Assembly: GCF_028368975.1 (NCBI RefSeq)
Contig: NZ_JAQNDM010000002.1
Location: forward strand, 9,945,572 to 10,009,571
DNA length: 64,000 nucleotides
Direction: 5' to 3'
Source: Stigmatella ashevillena
GTDB taxonomy: Bacteria > Myxococcota > Myxococcia > Myxococcales > Myxococcaceae
Position numbers and translations under genes: made by a program. How positions within the stretch are numbered: position 1 is the stretch's first letter; every line of letters begins with the position of its first letter. The notes beneath the pieces are model-generated. The model did no database searches and was not told the origin of the DNA. It saw only the letters and a list, made by a program, of their open reading frames with translations. This document shows positions 8,228 through 16,531 of this stretch, piece after piece.

Positions 8228-9625
8228 TCAGGACAGCGAGGCACCGGAACCCCGAGACGGAGCCTCCAGCCCAAGCGCGGCCCGGCACATTTTGGTGTAG
8301 AGGTCACGGAAGATGTTGTCTGGGTCTGTGAGCTGTTTCACAGCCTGGTAGGTGTCCTTGTTCCAGATGCTCCAGAACGTCTGCTCGTCGTAGTAGTTGT
8401 ACGAGATGAGCGTCTTGGTTCCGTTGACCTGAAGGAGCTGATCCTCGAATTCCTTGTAGAGGTTGCGGCCTGGTTGCTGCTTGAGTCCATAGACCGCGAG
8501 GTCGAGGAACAGCGGATCCGTCACGCCGGACCACCAGCGGGGCGAGAGCCACTCGTAGTCCCTCATGCGCCGGTAGGGCACGCCCCACACCGGGTAGAAG
8601 TGTATCGCGCGGTGGTACCAGTCCATGAACTCGGCCGTGCGAGAGAAGGGGACGAACACGTCCACGATGACCGGTGGGTTCTTCGCCGGTAGGAAGCGGT
8701 GGAAGCGGTCCGCGGTCCTCAACACGCTGTCCGAGTGTACCCGCTTGCCGAACAGTGCCCGGCCAATGAGGCTCTTCGGTTTGACGTGGGTGACGCCGCG
8801 GTTGTAGCGGAAGAGGTAGTCGTAAACCGTGAGGTAGTCCTCGCTGCGGCGGGGGATGCTCTCGCAATACGCCTTGAGCCAGTCGTAGCGGCTCACGTAC
8901 GGAGCCTGCTCCACGAAGCGGCCCACGCACAGCACGTGCTTCGAGGGGGAGAAGATCTGCCCGTCGAGGTAATCCACGTCCTGGGCGGTGAAGTGGCGCT
9001 GGATGGCCCGCTGAAAGGCCTCGAGTGTGGGATAGGTTTCATATGTCACGTGGACATAGGGTGCGGCACGCACGAGTTTGAACCGCAGCCGCGAGAGGAC
9101 GCCGAGTGTCCCGAACGAGCCGTGGAGCATCTGAAACACGAGCGGGTTCTCTTGGGGAGAACAGTGCAGCACGTCTCCCTTTGCGGTGATGAGCTCATAT
9201 TCGAGACAGGTGTCGTGGAACCCCCCGTGCCGGAAGGACATGGACTCGATGGAACTTCCCGCGACAGCGCCCCCGGGGGTGATGGTCTTGTGCTCGGGGA
9301 CGATGATGGGTACGAGCCCGTGGGCCAGTGTCGCGCGGACCACCTCGTCGAAGGTGACCGCAGGCTCGGTTGTGCAGGTCATGGCCACCGGGTCGATCTC
9401 GATGATCTGGTCGAGGTCACTCAAGTCGATCTTTTCGTCGCTGCGCCGCTGGTCGTAGCGTTTGGGGACCTGGTGCGGCGGCGTCTTCTTCTTGAAGGAC
9501 ACGGGACGCGGGCCCGTCCTTTGCCGCAGCTTTCGCGCAATCCTCTCGACCTTCGCCGCATGGCGTGCCTCGTCCCGCACGGGTTCCTCGGGCCATCGCG
9601 TGCTTGGAATCAGCTCCGTCTGCAT
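8228..9625 (-). CDS. FAD-binding oxidoreductase, DHCR24/DIMINUTO-like
   Basis: 465 residues from the ATG at 9625, preceded by GGAGGAG. A longer frame to 9784 lacks such a site. The PP-loop FAD-binding_4 domain (about residues 75-240) contains EPAVTFDEVV, LVPIIVPEHKTITPGGAVAG and SSIESMSFRHGGFHDTC. This resembles sterol delta-24 reductases of the DHCR24/DWARF1 group, where the aligned segment reads GGLIMGTGIESSSHKYG. Myxobacteria are among the few bacteria that make sterols, so sterol side-chain reduction is possible, but a different hydroxy-acid or sugar oxidase cannot be excluded. The CHAT gene starts 89 bp downstream on the same strand. Confidence 0.8.
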   Translation of the reverse strand: MQTELIPSTRWPEEPVRDEARHAAKVERIARKLRQRTGPRPVSFKKKTPPHQVPKRYDQRRSDEKIDLSDLDQIIEIDPVAMTCTTEPAVTFDEVVRATLAHGLVPIIVPEHKTITPGGAVAGSSIESMSFRHGGFHDTCLEYELITAKGDVLHCSPQENPLVFQMLHGSFGTLGVLSRLRFKLVRAAPYVHVTYETYPTLEAFQRAIQRHFTAQDVDYLDGQIFSPSKHVLCVGRFVEQAPYVSRYDWLKAYCESIPRRSEDYLTVYDYLFRYNRGVTHVKPKSLIGRALFGKRVHSDSVLRTADRFHRFLPAKNPPVIVDVFVPFSRTAEFMDWYHRAIHFYPVWGVPYRRMRDYEWLSPRWWSGVTDPLFLDLAVYGLKQQPGRNLYKEFEDQLLQVNGTKTLISYNYYDEQTFWSIWNKDTYQAVKQLTDPDNIFRDLYTKMCRAALGLEAPSRGSGASLS

Positions 9626-9801
9626 GGTGCTCCTCCAACCCTTGAGGGTGGGGAAGCCAAGCCGTCGGGGTTTGGTGAGTCTCTGACCATCCAGCGAGGC
9701 CTCGTCAGCCAGGCTGGCCAGCGTGCACGGTCTTCCGCCTTGGTTGGGGGAGGAGAGCATGGCAAGAGTCCGCAACGTGACCAACGAGGAGACACAAAGA
9801 G

Positions 9802-10308
9802 ATGATTACCGTTAGCGCGTTCAAGTGGGTGCCGCCGTTTGCGCAGGGCGTGGTCCGCGACCTCCGGGTGCGGTGGGCGCTCGAAGAGGCGGGGCTGGCG
9901 TATCAGGCAAGGTTGATCGACGCGGAGGTCCAGGCGTCCGCCGACTACCGCGCGCTCCAACCCTTCGGCCAGGTGCCGGTGTTCGAGGAGGGCAACCTCG
10001 CCCTCTTCGAGTCTGGGGCGATCGTGCTCCACGTCGCATCCCGGAGCGAGGCGCTTCTGCCCGCCGACGAGGCCGGCCGGGCACGTGCGATCACGTGGGT
10101 CTTCGCGGCGCTCAACTCGATCGAGATCCAGATCCAGCAACTTGCCGACACCGTCGGTGACCTCATGATGACGACGGTGCTCCGCATCCTCCGCCACACG
10201 GATCTGCTCGATGCCGAGCCTGCGCTCAAGGCCTACAAAGAGCGATGTGAGGCGAGACCTGCGTTCCAGAGGGCGCTGGCGGCCCACATGGAGGCGTTCC
10301 AGTCTTAG
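9802..10308 (+). CDS. Glutathione S-transferase family protein with internal deletion
   Basis: 168 residues, against about 205-215 for the family. The N-terminal thioredoxin-like domain is intact (PFAQGVVRDLRVRWALEEAG, then QPFGQVPVFEEGNLALFES). The C-terminal helical domain begins normally (NSIEIQIQQLADT) and jumps straight to VGDLMMTTVLRILRHTDLL, which in related proteins comes some 40 residues later after the segment covering the central helices. The frame is kept. The protein ends normally (YKERCEARPAFQRALAAHM). The deletion would remove part of the hydrophobic substrate site, so activity is doubtful. A ribosome site (GAGGAG) is present about 16 bp upstream of the ATG. The neighbouring VOC remnant shows a similar internal loss. 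Confidence 0.8.
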   Translation: MITVSAFKWVPPFAQGVVRDLRVRWALEEAGLAYQARLIDAEVQASADYRALQPFGQVPVFEEGNLALFESGAIVLHVASRSEALLPADEAGRARAITWVFAALNSIEIQIQQLADTVGDLMMTTVLRILRHTDLLDAEPALKAYKERCEARPAFQRALAAHMEAFQS

Positions 10309-10349
10309 AGAGCCTGACGGGCAATGCTCATGAGGAGGACAAAGGACCG

Positions 10350-10431
10350 ATGAAGATCAAGCTGACGAGCGTGCTGGTCCGCGATGCTCGAGGACACGTG
10401 CGGCAATCTCATCCAAGTCGTACAGGGGTAG
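10350..10431 (+). pseudogene. Remnant of a VOC/glyoxalase gene (both ends, middle deleted)
   Basis: After a good ribosome site (GAGGAGGAC) the reading starts MKIKLTSVLV, the typical start of a glyoxalase-like VOC protein. From 10390 another frame reads EDTCGNLIQVVQG followed by TAG at 10429-10431, the typical end of the same family. The intervening 100 or so codons are missing and the two ends are out of frame with each other, so no protein can be made. An intact VOC gene of a different subtype begins 8 bp after this stop. Confidence 0.7.
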
Positions 10432-10438
10432 GTGGGCG

Positions 10439-10843
10439 ATGACGCGAATCCACTGTGTCACGCTTCCCGTGGATGACCTGAAGCGGTCCATCGCCTTCTA
10501 TCGGAACGGTCTCGGCATGGGGGCCGAGGAGGTCGAGGAGGGCGCTGATCATGTGGCCCTCGAACTTCCGGGAGGGCTCTGCCTCGTGCTCATCCTCCGC
10601 TCGGAGTTCACGCAGTTCACGAAGCTTGTCCGCCAGGGCGACGCCCCGAAGGGCGCGTCGGAGTGTATCCTGAGCTTCTTCGCCGCGAGCCGGGAGGAGG
10701 TCGACGCGGTTCTTCAGTCGGCGGGAGCCGCGGGTGGAGCGGTGGCCGGTCCGGCGGCGGATAAGCCCTGGGGCTACGCTGGCTACGTCGCCGATCCCGA
10801 CGGCCACCTGTGGGAGTTCCTTTGGAACCCCCGTCTCACCTAA
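10439..10843 (+). CDS. VOC superfamily protein (glyoxalase/bleomycin-resistance/dioxygenase fold)
   Basis: 134 residues with the paired beta-alpha-beta-beta-beta modules of the vicinal-oxygen-chelate fold: THCV-like start (IHCVTLPVDDLKRSIAFYRN), a central ECILSFFAASREEVDAVL, and the usual ending YVADPDGHLWEFLWNP. His near residue 5 and the Glu in the last strand (LWEF) are the likely metal ligands. Members include glyoxalase I, fosfomycin-resistance enzymes and small-molecule binding proteins; the substrate cannot be predicted. It lies next to a GST gene and the VOC remnant, a pairing that suggests electrophile detoxification. No terminator separates it from them. Confidence 0.85.
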   Translation: MTRIHCVTLPVDDLKRSIAFYRNGLGMGAEEVEEGADHVALELPGGLCLVLILRSEFTQFTKLVRQGDAPKGASECILSFFAASREEVDAVLQSAGAAGGAVAGPAADKPWGYAGYVADPDGHLWEFLWNPRLT

Positions 10844-10853
10844 TCGTGAGGGC

Positions 10854-11654
10854 TTAGAGGATGGCCCTCACCACGCCCCCGTCCACGCGCAGCGAAGCGC
10901 CGTTGGTGGCGGAGGCCTGCGGGCTGCACACGTAGACGATGAGGTTCGCCACCTCTTCGGGGAGGATGAAGCGCTTGAGGATGGAGGTGGGCCGGGCGTG
11001 GGTGAAGAAGTCGCGCTCGGCCTGCTTCGCGTCCACCCCCTGTGTCTTGCCCAGCTCGGCGACGAACTGCTCCACGCCCTCGGAGGAGGTCGGTCCCGGA
11101 AGCACCGTGTTCACCGTCACCCCGGTGCCCGTCGTCAGCTCCGCCAGCCCTCGCGCCACCGCCACCTGCGCCGTCTTCGTCATCCCGTAGTGGATCATCT
11201 CCGTGGGGATCTGCACCGCGGACTCGCTCGACACGAAGACGATGCGCCCCCAGCCCTGGGCCTTCATCTTGGGGAAGTAGAAGCGGCTCAGGCGGATGCC
11301 GCTCATCACGTTCGTCTCGAAGAAGCGCAGCCAGTCCTCATCGGGGATCTGCTCGAAGGGCTTGGGCTCGAAGATGCCCACGTTGTTCACCAGGATGTCC
11401 ACCTGGGCAAACGTGCCCGTCACGGCCGCCGCCCCTTTCGCGGACGAGAAGTCCGCGGCCACCCCCGACACCTGGGCGCCGGGAATGCTCTCGAGGACCT
11501 TCTCCCGGGCGCGTTTCACGCGCTCCTCCGTGCGCCCGTTCAGGATGACGTGCGCTCCCTCGCGTGCCAGACCCACGGCGGCCGCCAGCCCAATGCCCGC
11601 GGTCGAACCCGTCACCAGCGCGGTCTTTCCCGAAAGACTCAGTTTCATGCTCAT
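10854..11654 (-). CDS. Short-chain dehydrogenase/reductase (SDR)
   Basis: 266 residues from the ATG at 11654 (MSMKLSLSGKTALVTGSTAG), with GGAG 7 nt upstream. A longer frame to 12113 has no sensible N-terminus. The cofactor motif is TGSTAGIG, the structural motif is NNVG, and the catalytic residues appear as S (VFVSSESA) and Y-x3-K (YGMTK). The end RVDGGVVRAIL is typical of FabG-like classical SDRs. An NAD(P)-dependent ketone/alcohol oxidoreductase acting in the cytoplasm is expected; the substrate is unknown. It is divergent from a thioesterase gene, with 109 bp between starts. Confidence 0.88.
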   Translation of the reverse strand: MSMKLSLSGKTALVTGSTAGIGLAAAVGLAREGAHVILNGRTEERVKRAREKVLESIPGAQVSGVAADFSSAKGAAAVTGTFAQVDILVNNVGIFEPKPFEQIPDEDWLRFFETNVMSGIRLSRFYFPKMKAQGWGRIVFVSSESAVQIPTEMIHYGMTKTAQVAVARGLAELTTGTGVTVNTVLPGPTSSEGVEQFVAELGKTQGVDAKQAERDFFTHARPTSILKRFILPEEVANLIVYVCSPQASATNGASLRVDGGVVRAIL

Positions 11655-11763
11655 GGTTTTTCTCCGGAAGGGGCGCCGCATGCGCCCAAGGCTCGCCATC
11701 CTGGCCTCGAACCGGTGCGGGAGGGAGAGCATCGTGCCGGGGGGGCGATTATGGTGTGGCCAC

Positions 11764-12174
11764 ATGAACGATACGTTGAAGGAGCGCCTGGGGCTTTTTG
11801 GACGGCACGGGTACGACCGTTCCCTGGTGGGGATGGAGGTGCTGGAGGCGGAAGGGGGCCGGGCCCGGGCACGTCTGCCCGTGGACGAGCCGGTGCAGAA
11901 CCTCGGCGGCGCCTTGCACGGTGGGGCGGTGGCGACCCTGGTGGATGTGGTGGGGACGCTGGCCATCATGACGGCGGACCGGGACGGACGTCCCGGCGTG
12001 TCCACGGATCTCAACGTGTCCTGGTTCTCGCCGGCGCCGGGGGGCTCCTCCGTGTTGGTGGAAGCCACGGTGCTCAAGTCGGGGCGCACCCTGGCCTTCG
12101 TGCAGGTGGACATCCGCCGCGAGAAGGATGGCGTGCTGGTGGCACAGGGCCGGATGACGAAGTTCTTGAGCTGA
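11764..12174 (+). CDS. PaaI-type hotdog thioesterase
   Basis: 136 residues starting MNDTLKERLGLFGRHGYDRS. The hotdog-fold signature is NLGGALHGGAVATLVDVVGTLAI (catalytic region with conserved HGG), followed by STDLNVSWFSPAPGG. Proteins of this family hydrolyse acyl-CoA thioesters, often aromatic or medium-chain. It is divergent from the SDR gene and is followed after 7 bp by a metallophosphoesterase gene on the same strand, which suggests co-transcription though not a shared pathway. The ATG at 11751 is out of frame and was not used. Confidence 0.88.
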   Translation: MNDTLKERLGLFGRHGYDRSLVGMEVLEAEGGRARARLPVDEPVQNLGGALHGGAVATLVDVVGTLAIMTADRDGRPGVSTDLNVSWFSPAPGGSSVLVEATVLKSGRTLAFVQVDIRREKDGVLVAQGRMTKFLS

Positions 12175-12181
12175 GCGAGCG

Positions 12182-13366
12182 ATGCTCCTGGGAAGACTCG
12201 TGTTCGTCGCGTTGCTGAGCCTGCTGGGGTTTGTCCTCCTGCGCTGGCTGTGGCCGGCCCTGGTGAAGGGGGGACGGAAGTGGGTGTACCTCGCCTTGGT
12301 GGTGCTGTCCCTGGCGGCCTACCTCTTGCCGAGGATGCTGGGGCTCGGTGCGCACGGGGAGATTCCGCTCATCGGTGAGCCGCTGAAGCTCCTCTCCACG
12401 GTGTGGGGCGTCACGGTGCTCATCATGGTGGTGGTGGGCCTGCCCGTCGTGTTCCTCCGCTGGGTGCGCGAGCGCCGCCGCGTGGCTCCGCCCGAGGGGG
12501 CGGACGTGAGCCTGGAGCGCAGGGATCTGCTGGTGAACGCGGGGCGCGCCGTGCCCCTGCTGGCCCTGGGGACGAGCGCCGCCGGGGTGGTGAACGGCAT
12601 GTCGGGCTTCGTGGTGCGCGAGGTGGAGGTGCGGATGCGCAACCTGCCGCCAGCCCTGGAGGGCTTCCGCATCGGTCAGATCACGGACGTGCACGTGGGG
12701 CCCTTCATCACCCCGGCGTACCTGCGAGGGGCGGTGGCGGCGATGAACGCCGCGGGCGCTCACGTGCAGGTGATGACGGGGGATCTGATCGATGATCTCA
12801 CCCAGCTCGACGAGACGATGGAGGCGCTCGCGGGGTGCCGCGCGCCGCACGGCATGTTGGCGGTGCTGGGCAACCATGAGCACTTCCGGGGCTTGCAGTC
12901 CGTGCTGAGAGGGTACGCCTCGCTTCAGAAGCGGGGCGCTCCGGTCCGGCTGCTCGTGGACTCGGCGCACGTGTTCGAGCACGAGGGGCAGCGGGTGCGG
13001 GTGGTGGGGGTGGATTACCCGCTGGGCCGCGGCATGGGGGCGAGAACCTCGCTCATGCAGGCCTCGGCGGAGAAGGCGTTCCAGGGCACGTCGCCGGAGG
13101 AGCTGGTGCTCTGCTTGACGCACCACCCGTCGTTCTTTCCCTATGCCGTCGAGCGGGGCGCGCGGCTCACGCTGGCGGGGCACACGCACGGCGGACAGGT
13201 GGCCTTCTTTGGCATGCCGTTGTTCTGGTTCGTCTTCGAGTTCATGTTCGGTGGGTACCGGCGCAAGGATGGCTACCTGTACGTCTCGGGGGGGACGGGG
13301 CACTGGCTCCCGTTCCGGCTGGGAATTCCCCCCGAGGTGACGGTCCTCACGTTGCGTGGCGCATGA
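12182..13366 (+). CDS. Membrane-anchored metallophosphoesterase (YaeI/YkuE type)
   Basis: 394 residues. The first 140 or so contain about four hydrophobic segments (LVFVALLSLLGFVLLRWL; YLALVVLSLAAYLLP; WGVTVLIMVVVGLPVVFL; AVPLLALGTSAAGVV). The phosphoesterase domain follows with all metal motifs: DVH in GQITDVHVG, GDLIDD, GNHEH, HHPSFF and GHTHGG. Relatives act as phosphodiesterases on lipids or peptidoglycan-linked substrates at the membrane. Topology places the catalytic domain on one face of the inner membrane, probably the periplasmic side, but this is not certain. It starts 7 bp after the thioesterase gene. Confidence 0.88.
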   Translation: MLLGRLVFVALLSLLGFVLLRWLWPALVKGGRKWVYLALVVLSLAAYLLPRMLGLGAHGEIPLIGEPLKLLSTVWGVTVLIMVVVGLPVVFLRWVRERRRVAPPEGADVSLERRDLLVNAGRAVPLLALGTSAAGVVNGMSGFVVREVEVRMRNLPPALEGFRIGQITDVHVGPFITPAYLRGAVAAMNAAGAHVQVMTGDLIDDLTQLDETMEALAGCRAPHGMLAVLGNHEHFRGLQSVLRGYASLQKRGAPVRLLVDSAHVFEHEGQRVRVVGVDYPLGRGMGARTSLMQASAEKAFQGTSPEELVLCLTHHPSFFPYAVERGARLTLAGHTHGGQVAFFGMPLFWFVFEFMFGGYRRKDGYLYVSGGTGHWLPFRLGIPPEVTVLTLRGA

Positions 13367-13378
13367 GCCCGGCGGTTC

Positions 13379-14176
13379 CTACATGCAGTCATCGGTGAGA
13401 GGCCCCGCGCTCCAGGGGCCTGCGAGTGAGCCGGGCGCAGCCGCCTCTTCTGCCTGAGGCACGAGGTAGGTGGCGAAGAAGAAGTCCTGGCCCTGGTTGA
13501 AGAAAGACTTGTCGGCTTCCACCTTCCAGGGCCTCGCCTTGCCTTGGCTGGGGCCAATGCTGAGTTGGCCTTCCTTGAGGCTCCACTGGCCGATGGTCTT
13601 CTCGTCCCTGTCGCCCTCCTGCTCGGTGACGGTGTGGTCCGGCTTCAGGGAGATGAAGAGGGGGACCTGGCCAGGGGCCTGGATCAGCCAGTGGGGCGTG
13701 TCGCGCAAAACCTTCTCCGTCCCTGCCTCCGCGGTCAGCACGCTCACGGCCTGGCGCCACTTCTTGTACTCATCGAGGGCCTTGAGGGCCTTGAGGCCCG
13801 TCTGGTCCTCGTCAATCTTGGGGAGAAGGGCGGCACGGTCCAGCTCGACGGCCCTCGATAGATCGGCGAGGGCTTGGAAGATCCAGTTGGTGTGAAGGGC
13901 GCAATAGTCGAAGTCGTCGGTCTCCTTCTTCCCCGATTGGAGGAGGGTGGTGGTCCGCGCACGGTTGAGCCGGGCATAGGCGTTGGAGGGATTCTGCTTC
14001 AGCGCTTTCTCGAACAGGCCGTGCGCCTTCTTGTAGTGCTTCTTTCCATACGCCTTGAACCCCAGCGCGTTGGCGTCGGTGTCCTTGGCGTGAGCGGTGC
14101 CGGGCAAGACGCCTCCGGCAAAGGAGACGGCGAGGAGGACCAGCGTGAGAGGCAGGGGCAAGCGGGAGCAGGTCAT
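13379..14176 (-). CDS. Secreted TPR-like protein of unknown function
   Basis: 265 residues with a clear signal peptide (LPLPLTLVLLAVSFAGGVLPGTAHA). A TPR-like pair follows at about residues 37-75 (ALGFKAYGKKHYKKAHGLFEKALKQNPSNAYARLNRA), and a further helix pair at QALADLSRAVELD. The C-terminal 120 residues look like a beta-rich domain (TPHWLIQAPGQVPLFISL...TIGQWSLKEGQLSIGPS) that I do not recognise. A periplasmic or outer-envelope location is expected. It is convergent with the phosphoesterase gene and divergent from the FAD oxidoreductase. Confidence 0.75.
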   Translation of the reverse strand: MTCSRLPLPLTLVLLAVSFAGGVLPGTAHAKDTDANALGFKAYGKKHYKKAHGLFEKALKQNPSNAYARLNRARTTTLLQSGKKETDDFDYCALHTNWIFQALADLSRAVELDRAALLPKIDEDQTGLKALKALDEYKKWRQAVSVLTAEAGTEKVLRDTPHWLIQAPGQVPLFISLKPDHTVTEQEGDRDEKTIGQWSLKEGQLSIGPSQGKARPWKVEADKSFFNQGQDFFFATYLVPQAEEAAAPGSLAGPWSAGPLTDDCM

Positions 14177-14303
14177 GGGAATTGGTTCATGTCACACACG
14201 GGCGGGGCTCTTCCAGGAGGGGCGGATGTGAAGTGTCCGACAGCCTTCCGGCGCAGGCGTGACGGGAGCGGTATCGGGCGTGGGAGCGCGCTATCCACGG
14301 GGC

Positions 14304-15791
14304 ATGCCAGAGTCCTGGTACGACGCGGTGGTGGTGGGAGCGGGTTTCGGGGGAATGTCCACGGCGCTGGAACTGGCGCAGCGCGGGGCGCGCGTGGTGC
14401 TGTGCGAGGCGCTCAACTACCCGGGGGGCTGTGCCAGCACGTTCCAGCGGGAGGGGTATGCCTTCGAGGCAGGTGCCACGCTGTTTTCCGGATTGGCCGA
14501 GGGGCAGCTCTTCGGCCAGTGGATTCGCAGGCATGGGCTGGCGGTGGAAGTGGACTGGCTGGATCCGCTCGTGGAGCTTCGCACCCACGCGTTGCGGCTG
14601 AGCGTTCACCGGGATCGGCACCTTTTCCTGGAGCAGCTCTGCGCCTTGCCCGGCGCTCCCGCCCAAGGATTGAGGGGGTTCTTCGCGTATCAGCGCCAGG
14701 TGGCCGATGCACTCTGGGCGTTGTTCGACGAGCCGGCCCTGTTGCCGCCGCTGGATGTTCATGCGCTGGTGCGTCACGCAGCGAGGGCACCCCGGTATGT
14801 GCCGCTGCTGCGCTGGTTGGGACGGCCGCTGGGAGCGGTGCTGGTGCACTTCGGGCTCGAGCGGTTCACGCCCTTGAGGACGTACTTGGATGGGCTGTGT
14901 CAGATCACCGTCCAGTGCAGCGCCGCCGAGGCGGAGACCCCCATCGCGATGGCGGCCATGGACTACTACTGGCGGGGGACGGGGCATGTGAGGGGGGGCA
15001 TTGGGCGGTTGGGGGAGGGGTTGCTGGAGGCCATCACCCGCTGTGGGGGAGAGGTCCGGCTCGCCAACCGGGTCAAAGCGCTGGTGCCTGAGCCTGGAGG
15101 GTGGCGGGTGGTGACGCGCCAAGGCGTGCTGCGGGCCCGCCATGTGGCGGCCAATGTCCTGCCTCAGGGCATGTTGCGCCTGCTGGACCTGCCGCCGGAG
15201 CGGCTGCCGCGGTTGTCAGGGTTGGCTGGGCGCGTCGCGGAAGGGTGGGGCGCGGCCATGCTGTACCGGGTGGTGCACGCGCCGGAGGGAAGGGGGGCGG
15301 AGCCGTGCCATCTGGAACTCGTCCAGGACGAGGCCCTTCCCTTCATCGAGGGCAATCACCTGTTCGTCTCTATCAGCGGTGCGGCGGACGAGGGACGAGC
15401 TCCCGCAGGGCAGCGCACGCTCACCGTCTCGACCCATGTCCCTTTGCGGGCGCTGAGGGACAGTTCCGCGGAAGAGCAGGTCCGCTACGTGGAGGACATC
15501 CACTCCCGGATGCGGGAGGGGCTGGCGCGGCTGGCGCCGGAGTGGACCGGGGACGTGCGGCATGAGCTGACGGCCTCTCCTCGGACCTTCGAGCGGTTCA
15601 CGCGCAGAGAGGGAGGGGCGGTGGGAGGGGTGCCCCGGCGCGCGGGGCTGGGCCACTATCGCGAGCTGGGACCCCGGCCGGTGATGAAGGGGCTCTGGCT
15701 CGTGGGCGACTCCGTCTTTCCGGGGCAGAGCACCCTGGCCGCGGCGCTGGGAGGTGTCCGGACCGCTGCCCGCATCGCCGCCAGCCGGTAA
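14304..15791 (+). CDS. CrtI/CrtISO-like FAD-dependent oxidoreductase
   Basis: 495 residues from the ATG at 14304 (MPESWYDAVVVGAGFGGM). The frame opens at 14259, but the later start puts the FAD motif at the usual position. The GxGxxG dinucleotide fold is at residues 8-40, followed by YPGGCASTF. The C-terminal FAD-contact motif is GLWLVGDSVFPGQSTLAAALGG. This is the architecture of phytoene desaturases, carotenoid isomerases and the retinol-saturase group. No phytoene synthase or other carotenoid gene is nearby, so a carotenoid role is only one option. The length is normal for the family and no motif is missing. Confidence 0.85.
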   Translation: MPESWYDAVVVGAGFGGMSTALELAQRGARVVLCEALNYPGGCASTFQREGYAFEAGATLFSGLAEGQLFGQWIRRHGLAVEVDWLDPLVELRTHALRLSVHRDRHLFLEQLCALPGAPAQGLRGFFAYQRQVADALWALFDEPALLPPLDVHALVRHAARAPRYVPLLRWLGRPLGAVLVHFGLERFTPLRTYLDGLCQITVQCSAAEAETPIAMAAMDYYWRGTGHVRGGIGRLGEGLLEAITRCGGEVRLANRVKALVPEPGGWRVVTRQGVLRARHVAANVLPQGMLRLLDLPPERLPRLSGLAGRVAEGWGAAMLYRVVHAPEGRGAEPCHLELVQDEALPFIEGNHLFVSISGAADEGRAPAGQRTLTVSTHVPLRALRDSSAEEQVRYVEDIHSRMREGLARLAPEWTGDVRHELTASPRTFERFTRREGGAVGGVPRRAGLGHYRELGPRPVMKGLWLVGDSVFPGQSTLAAALGGVRTAARIAASR

Positions 15792-15807
15792 CCGTCGGCG
15801 CGCCGCC

Positions 15808-16224
15808 TCAGCCCTGCACCAGGGGCGCGGGATCGCCTGCTTCGAGTTGGAGGGTCTCGGCGGCCCGCGCATCCCGTGGGACGCCAAAGCGCTGGCGGGA
15901 GCAGGCCAGGAGTTGGCCCGCGTAGACGCTGTCGTCGAGCGCCGCGTGAAGCTGGCCGTGACTCACGAACAGCCGTGCCTGCTCATCCACCAGGCGGGCG
16001 AAGATGCGCGCCTGTTCAGGGTGCGAAAAGAGACCGACCACCGAGGCCGCATCGAAGCGCGTCAGCGTGTCGAACTCCATGCCCAGCGTGGCCACGCACG
16101 CCTCGCGGATGGCCTGGAGTCCCGTCTCCAGAGAACTCCCCTCGCGTGCGCGGGAGAGCGCCGAAGTGAACCGGCCGAGCTCTCGTACGGCCTGTAGGAC
16201 AAAGGCGTGACGCAAGACGGGCAT
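15808..16224 (-). CDS. Conserved hypothetical protein
   Basis: 138 residues from the ATG at 16224 (MPVLRHAFVLQAVRELGRFT). An earlier in-frame ATG at 16302 would collide with the start of the divergent lipoprotein gene. The protein appears all-helical and soluble, with no signal peptide or membrane segment (REGSSLETGLQAIREACVATLGMEFDTLTRFDAASVVGLF). The spacing of helices is reminiscent of TPR-like or DUF6483-like proteins, but I do not recognise a family. Codon use matches its neighbours, so it is likely expressed. Confidence 0.6.
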   Translation of the reverse strand: MPVLRHAFVLQAVRELGRFTSALSRAREGSSLETGLQAIREACVATLGMEFDTLTRFDAASVVGLFSHPEQARIFARLVDEQARLFVSHGQLHAALDDSVYAGQLLACSRQRFGVPRDARAAETLQLEAGDPAPLVQG

Positions 16225-16300
16225 GACCCAGAAATAGCATTTCCCGGCTCTGGAGAGTTCATTAGGGTGGGCCGCTCCCATTCTCTTGGAGGAGGCAGAC

Positions 16301-16525
16301 ATGCGATTGATGGCACTGGTAGGTCTGGTGGCGGTTCTGAGTGGCTGTGGCCCGGCGGCCGAAGGGGAGGCCCCTGCGGCTCCGGTGGATTCGCAGGAGA
16401 CGACGCAGATGCAGCCTCCTGAGTCGTGGTGCCGCAGTTACAAGACGAAGCAGTACTGCCCGTCTGTCTGTGCCTGGTACAGCACCCCGGCGCCCGGCTA
16501 CTGCGGACTCCGGGCCACGGAGTAG
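16301..16525 (+). CDS. Small Cys-rich lipoprotein
   Basis: 74 residues with a lipobox (VGLVAVLSGCGPAAEG), so the mature protein begins at Cys 15 and is lipid-anchored. A Pro/Gln-rich linker is followed by a compact segment with four cysteines (WCRSYKTKQYCPSVCAWYST, then GYCGL), which would form two disulfides in the periplasm. A strong ribosome site (GGAGGAGG) precedes the ATG at 16301. No family is recognised. Small Cys-knot lipoproteins of this shape are frequent in myxobacteria. Confidence 0.75.
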   Translation: MRLMALVGLVAVLSGCGPAAEGEAPAAPVDSQETTQMQPPESWCRSYKTKQYCPSVCAWYSTPAPGYCGLRATE

Positions 16526-16531
16526 TCGTCG

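Noticed and set aside
13900..15091. Long opposite-strand frames over the TPR and FAD-enzyme genes
   Set aside because: These are high-GC shadow frames with no domain signal and poor ribosome sites.
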